A stretch of DNA of 6,937 bases from Chitinophagaceae bacterium. GTDB lineage: Bacteria; Bacteroidota; Bacteroidia; Chitinophagales; Chitinophagaceae. A program made the translations under genes and the position numbers. The notes under the pieces are model-generated. The model was not told the DNA's origin. It did not search any database and saw only the letters and a program-made list of their open reading frames with translations. Position 1 is the stretch's first letter. The number at the start of each line of letters is the position of its first letter. This document shows positions 4,543-6,937 of the stretch, piece after piece. The stretch lies in the NCBI GenBank assembly GCA_947461495.1, contig CANHLV010000095.1, positions 1-6,937 of the forward strand. The letters run 5' to 3'.

Positions 4543-6937
4543 TTATTGAATCACCATTCTAGAAGTCAACACCTCTCCATTCACAACAACTTTTACAACA
4601 TAAATTCCCTTCTGTAAATCTGCGGTATTGATATTGATCGAGTTTACTAATGATGAAATGGTTTTTACAACAACACCTTTCGCATCTATCCATTGAATTT
4701 TCTTTTCACCAGTATACTTTGAATCAATTTTCAAAATTGTAAATGTACTTGCAGGATTAGGAGCGATTGATAAATGAATCGCATCTTTAAAGGTTACAAA
4801 TTTGATTTGAGAATAATCAAAAGCGCCTGAAAGACTAACTGATTTTAAACGATAATAATTTGTGCCAACTGAAGGTAAATAATCAACTGCTGAATAATTT
4901 TTCGCCGTGTTGCTATTGCCAAATGCATTTACTGAAGAAAGTGTTTTCCAATGAATGCCGTCAGTGGATTTTTCTACCACAAATTGAGATAAATTGATTT
5001 CCTGAGCAGTTTGCCAGTTGATGATAACTTTATCATTTGCTTTGGCAACATCAAATAAATTGATTTTCACTGGTAAAACTCTATAACAAGAACCTCCATT
5101 TAATGGAGCATCAGCACTTACAATTTGCAAAGGCAATGTTGAACCATTAACAGGATTAACAGTATTGGTACCTGCAGGCCAGATACCATCATCATCCGAA
5201 TTACATCCTATTACTTCTCCTGTAACCAAATCAAGTTGTTGAATCAATCTTACACCATTGTTATTGATGTTCGGAATAATGGTGTTCCAACTTCCAGTTG
5301 AAAGATCATACCCGGCAATAAAACTTGTTCCCCAAATCGAACCACCATTTCCTGAAACAATTGATGGATTTTCAGATATAGTCATACTTACAGGTCTTTC
5401 TGAAACCTGATTATTGATAAACCCACCTGTTACTGAGCTCCATAATCCAACTAAATTACCCGGAATTGCTAACGAAGCACCATTGATAAAGCTTCCATCG
5501 TTTGCTCCTGTAGTTGTTGAGAATTGTAAAACTTTAATGGAATCATTCAACGCAAATCTGTATTGAACAAATGTATTGCCTTCTTGAGTTAGTGTAATCG
5601 TTGGCGTGACAAAGTTGCCAGCTGTAAATCTTGAATTGGATGTATGAATAAATCCAAATGAACCAATAAAGTTTCCATTTGCATTGGTTGTGAATTTTCC
5701 ATAACCATTTGCAGTAGCTACAGACAATGAAGAACTGTAAGTTAAAGCAACTGGGGTTACTGTATTGTCAATTAATATTGAATTACCTGCACCACCTGCT
5801 GTTGTTCCTAAATCAGAAGGTAATGAAGCCTGAGTATAATAACGATAAGTTGTGTTGGGTAATAAATTGCTTACTTTAGCAATGAACATAGTTGGAATTC
5901 TACTTGCAGTTCCAGATCCCATGAATTGTGGTGTTGATACAGATGTGAAATTTATTTTTTGCAACAAAGGAGATACTCCTGTAGTGCTTACATTATTAGG
6001 ATTATTGGTATTAGTTGAAGTAAGATAATTTTCCGAACCGGAAACAGTTGAATTGTACTCATAAACATTTACAGTATAATTTGTGCCTGCAGTAAGATTT
6101 GTCACAGTTACTGGCCCAGTGCCTGTTCCGTTATAAACAACATAATTACCTGAACCTGTTGTTGAAGCACTGAAAATATTTGTGTTAGCAGTGTAAGTAA
6201 TGCCATCATTTGGAAGCGCAGCAGCCACACTTGTCAAATGTATAACAACTATTCTTGAAGCTCCGTTACCATTAGACCAGTTAACATCTATTGTATTATC
6301 TGCAACATTTGAAAAAACGATATTAGACGCCTGGGTAGTAGGTTCGGCAGACAATACATTTCCAGTTACAACTAAACTCACAGTTGAGGCTCCACCACCA
6401 CTTACACTAACGTTACCGGATACACTACCTAAAGCTGTGCCAGATTGAATACGAATATAAATTGTTGTAGCAGCCAAAGTTGAAGTAGTAATAGGCAAAT
6501 TAATATTTGATACGAAACCCGAACCGGCAGCCAAAGAGATTTCAAAACCGAGAGGAGCGGTTACTATTACATTTCCTGGGAACGATGTAAGATTAACACC
6601 ACTTACCGAAAAGGTTTGATTTGCAGAAGCGACTCCAAGTGTAGTAGTCATGTTTGGTATAGCAGGCGCTGCAATTAATAATGGACTTGAAGAACAAGAA
6701 ACAGCAACTGATGAACTATTATGAGGATTAGGAGTTCCTGTTGTAAAATCAGCACTGTTATTATCTGTATCGTCACATCCGTTGTTATTTCTGATGGCTG
6801 CTAGAGATGATGTCAATCCAGGACAAGCAGCAGTTTCAAACTCACTAGCAGTTCCATAACCTACAAAATCAATGACTGAGCCAACAGGTTGTAAAGCCAA
6901 CGTTGTATTAGCAACCAATGCAGATGTACCTAATGCA
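4543..6937 (-). CDS. Large mosaic secreted or surface protein with T9SS type A sorting domain, 5' end outside the window
   Basis: The frame is open to the right edge, reading ALGTSA before the TTG at 6918, so that TTG is not a start. The gene enters from beyond 6937; 797 residues are visible, counted here from base 6936. About 1-75 look like the end of a lamin-tail (LTD) domain: DFVGYGTA, then NNGCDDTDNNSADF and GTPNPHNS. About 84-194 form a Bacteroidota beta-sandwich repeat (FSVSGVNLTSFPGNVIVTAP, then a GFEISL strand and TTIYIRI). About 196-320 resemble fibronectin type III (LTAGTNYTVNVYEYN). About 321-622 are not assigned. About 623-715 are another FN3-like unit common just before sorting domains (WQTAQEINLSQFVVEKSTDG, then YYRLKSVS). 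About 722-797 are the T9SS type A C-terminal domain, with APNPAS near the start and LQKGIYVVKV near the end. T9SS cargo crosses the outer membrane and is released or anchored. The composition is rich in Ser, Thr and Asn. No catalytic motif is visible, so adhesive, structural or enzymatic roles all remain open. The N-terminal part and signal peptide are missing. Confidence 0.9.
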   Translation of the reverse strand, partial: ALGTSALVANTTLALQPVGSVIDFVGYGTASEFETAACPGLTSSLAAIRNNNGCDDTDNNSADFTTGTPNPHNSSSVAVSCSSSPLLIAAPAIPNMTTTLGVASANQTFSVSGVNLTSFPGNVIVTAPLGFEISLAAGSGFVSNINLPITTSTLAATTIYIRIQSGTALGSVSGNVSVSGGGASTVSLVVTGNVLSAEPTTQASNIVFSNVADNTIDVNWSNGNGASRIVVIHLTSVAAALPNDGITYTANTNIFSASTTGSGNYVVYNGTGTGPVTVTNLTAGTNYTVNVYEYNSTVSGSENYLTSTNTNNPNNVSTTGVSPLLQKINFTSVSTPQFMGSGTASRIPTMFIAKVSNLLPNTTYRYYTQASLPSDLGTTAGGAGNSILIDNTVTPVALTYSSSLSVATANGYGKFTTNANGNFIGSFGFIHTSNSRFTAGNFVTPTITLTQEGNTFVQYRFALNDSIKVLQFSTTTGANDGSFINGASLAIPGNLVGLWSSVTGGFINNQVSERPVSMTISENPSIVSGNGGSIWGTSFIAGYDLSTGSWNTIIPNINNNGVRLIQQLDLVTGEVIGCNSDDDGIWPAGTNTVNPVNGSTLPLQIVSADAPLNGGSCYRVLPVKINLFDVAKANDKVIINWQTAQEINLSQFVVEKSTDGIHWKTLSSVNAFGNSNTAKNYSAVDYLPSVGTNYYRLKSVSLSGAFDYSQIKFVTFKDAIHLSIAPNPASTFTILKIDSKYTGEKKIQWIDAKGVVVKTISSLVNSININTADLQKGIYVVKVVVNGEVLTSRMVIQ

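Noticed and set aside
6200..6448. 82-residue + strand ORF opposite the T9SS cargo gene
   Set aside because: It is antisense to a well-supported coding region of repetitive Ser/Thr/Ala composition and has no independent signal.
6916..6918. TTG as the start codon of the large minus-strand gene
   Set aside because: The frame continues open to the edge with sequence of the same character, and the visible N-terminal part is the tail of a domain, so the real start is outside.

Overview
The window looks like chromosomal DNA from a member of the Bacteroidota, possibly a Chitinophagaceae or Sphingobacteriales relative. The grounds are AT-rich DNA, starts with little or no Shine-Dalgarno sequence, and a large secreted protein ending in a type IX secretion (T9SS) sorting domain. 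T9SS is essentially confined to this phylum. The finer lineage is an inference.

Layout, left to right: (1) the last 85 codons of a mitochondrial-type aconitase gene (+), entering from the left edge; (2) a strong hairpin terminator at 279-310 that can serve both strands; (3) a small stand-alone SET-domain protein gene (-), convergent with aconitase and divergent from the next gene; (4) a complete mgtE-type magnesium transporter gene (+); (5) a 143-bp AT-rich gap, then a complete glmS gene (+), followed by its own terminator; (6) a 355-bp gene-free gap holding a perfect 24-bp palindrome and a second hairpin terminator usable from both strands; (7) the C-terminal ~797 residues of a large mosaic surface or secreted protein (-), running off the right edge.

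Most of the window is housekeeping: TCA cycle (aconitase), Mg2+ homeostasis (MgtE) and the first step of amino-sugar synthesis for peptidoglycan and LPS (GlmS). No operon is evident. The + genes and - genes are separated by terminators, and mgtE and glmS share a strand but lie 143 bp apart. The genes do not obviously form one pathway.

I see no phage, IS element, CRISPR array, tRNA or rRNA. I also see no convincing new multi-gene system. The items most worth following up are the palindrome at 4276-4299, the uncharacterised central ~300 residues of the T9SS cargo protein, and the orphan bacterial SET protein.
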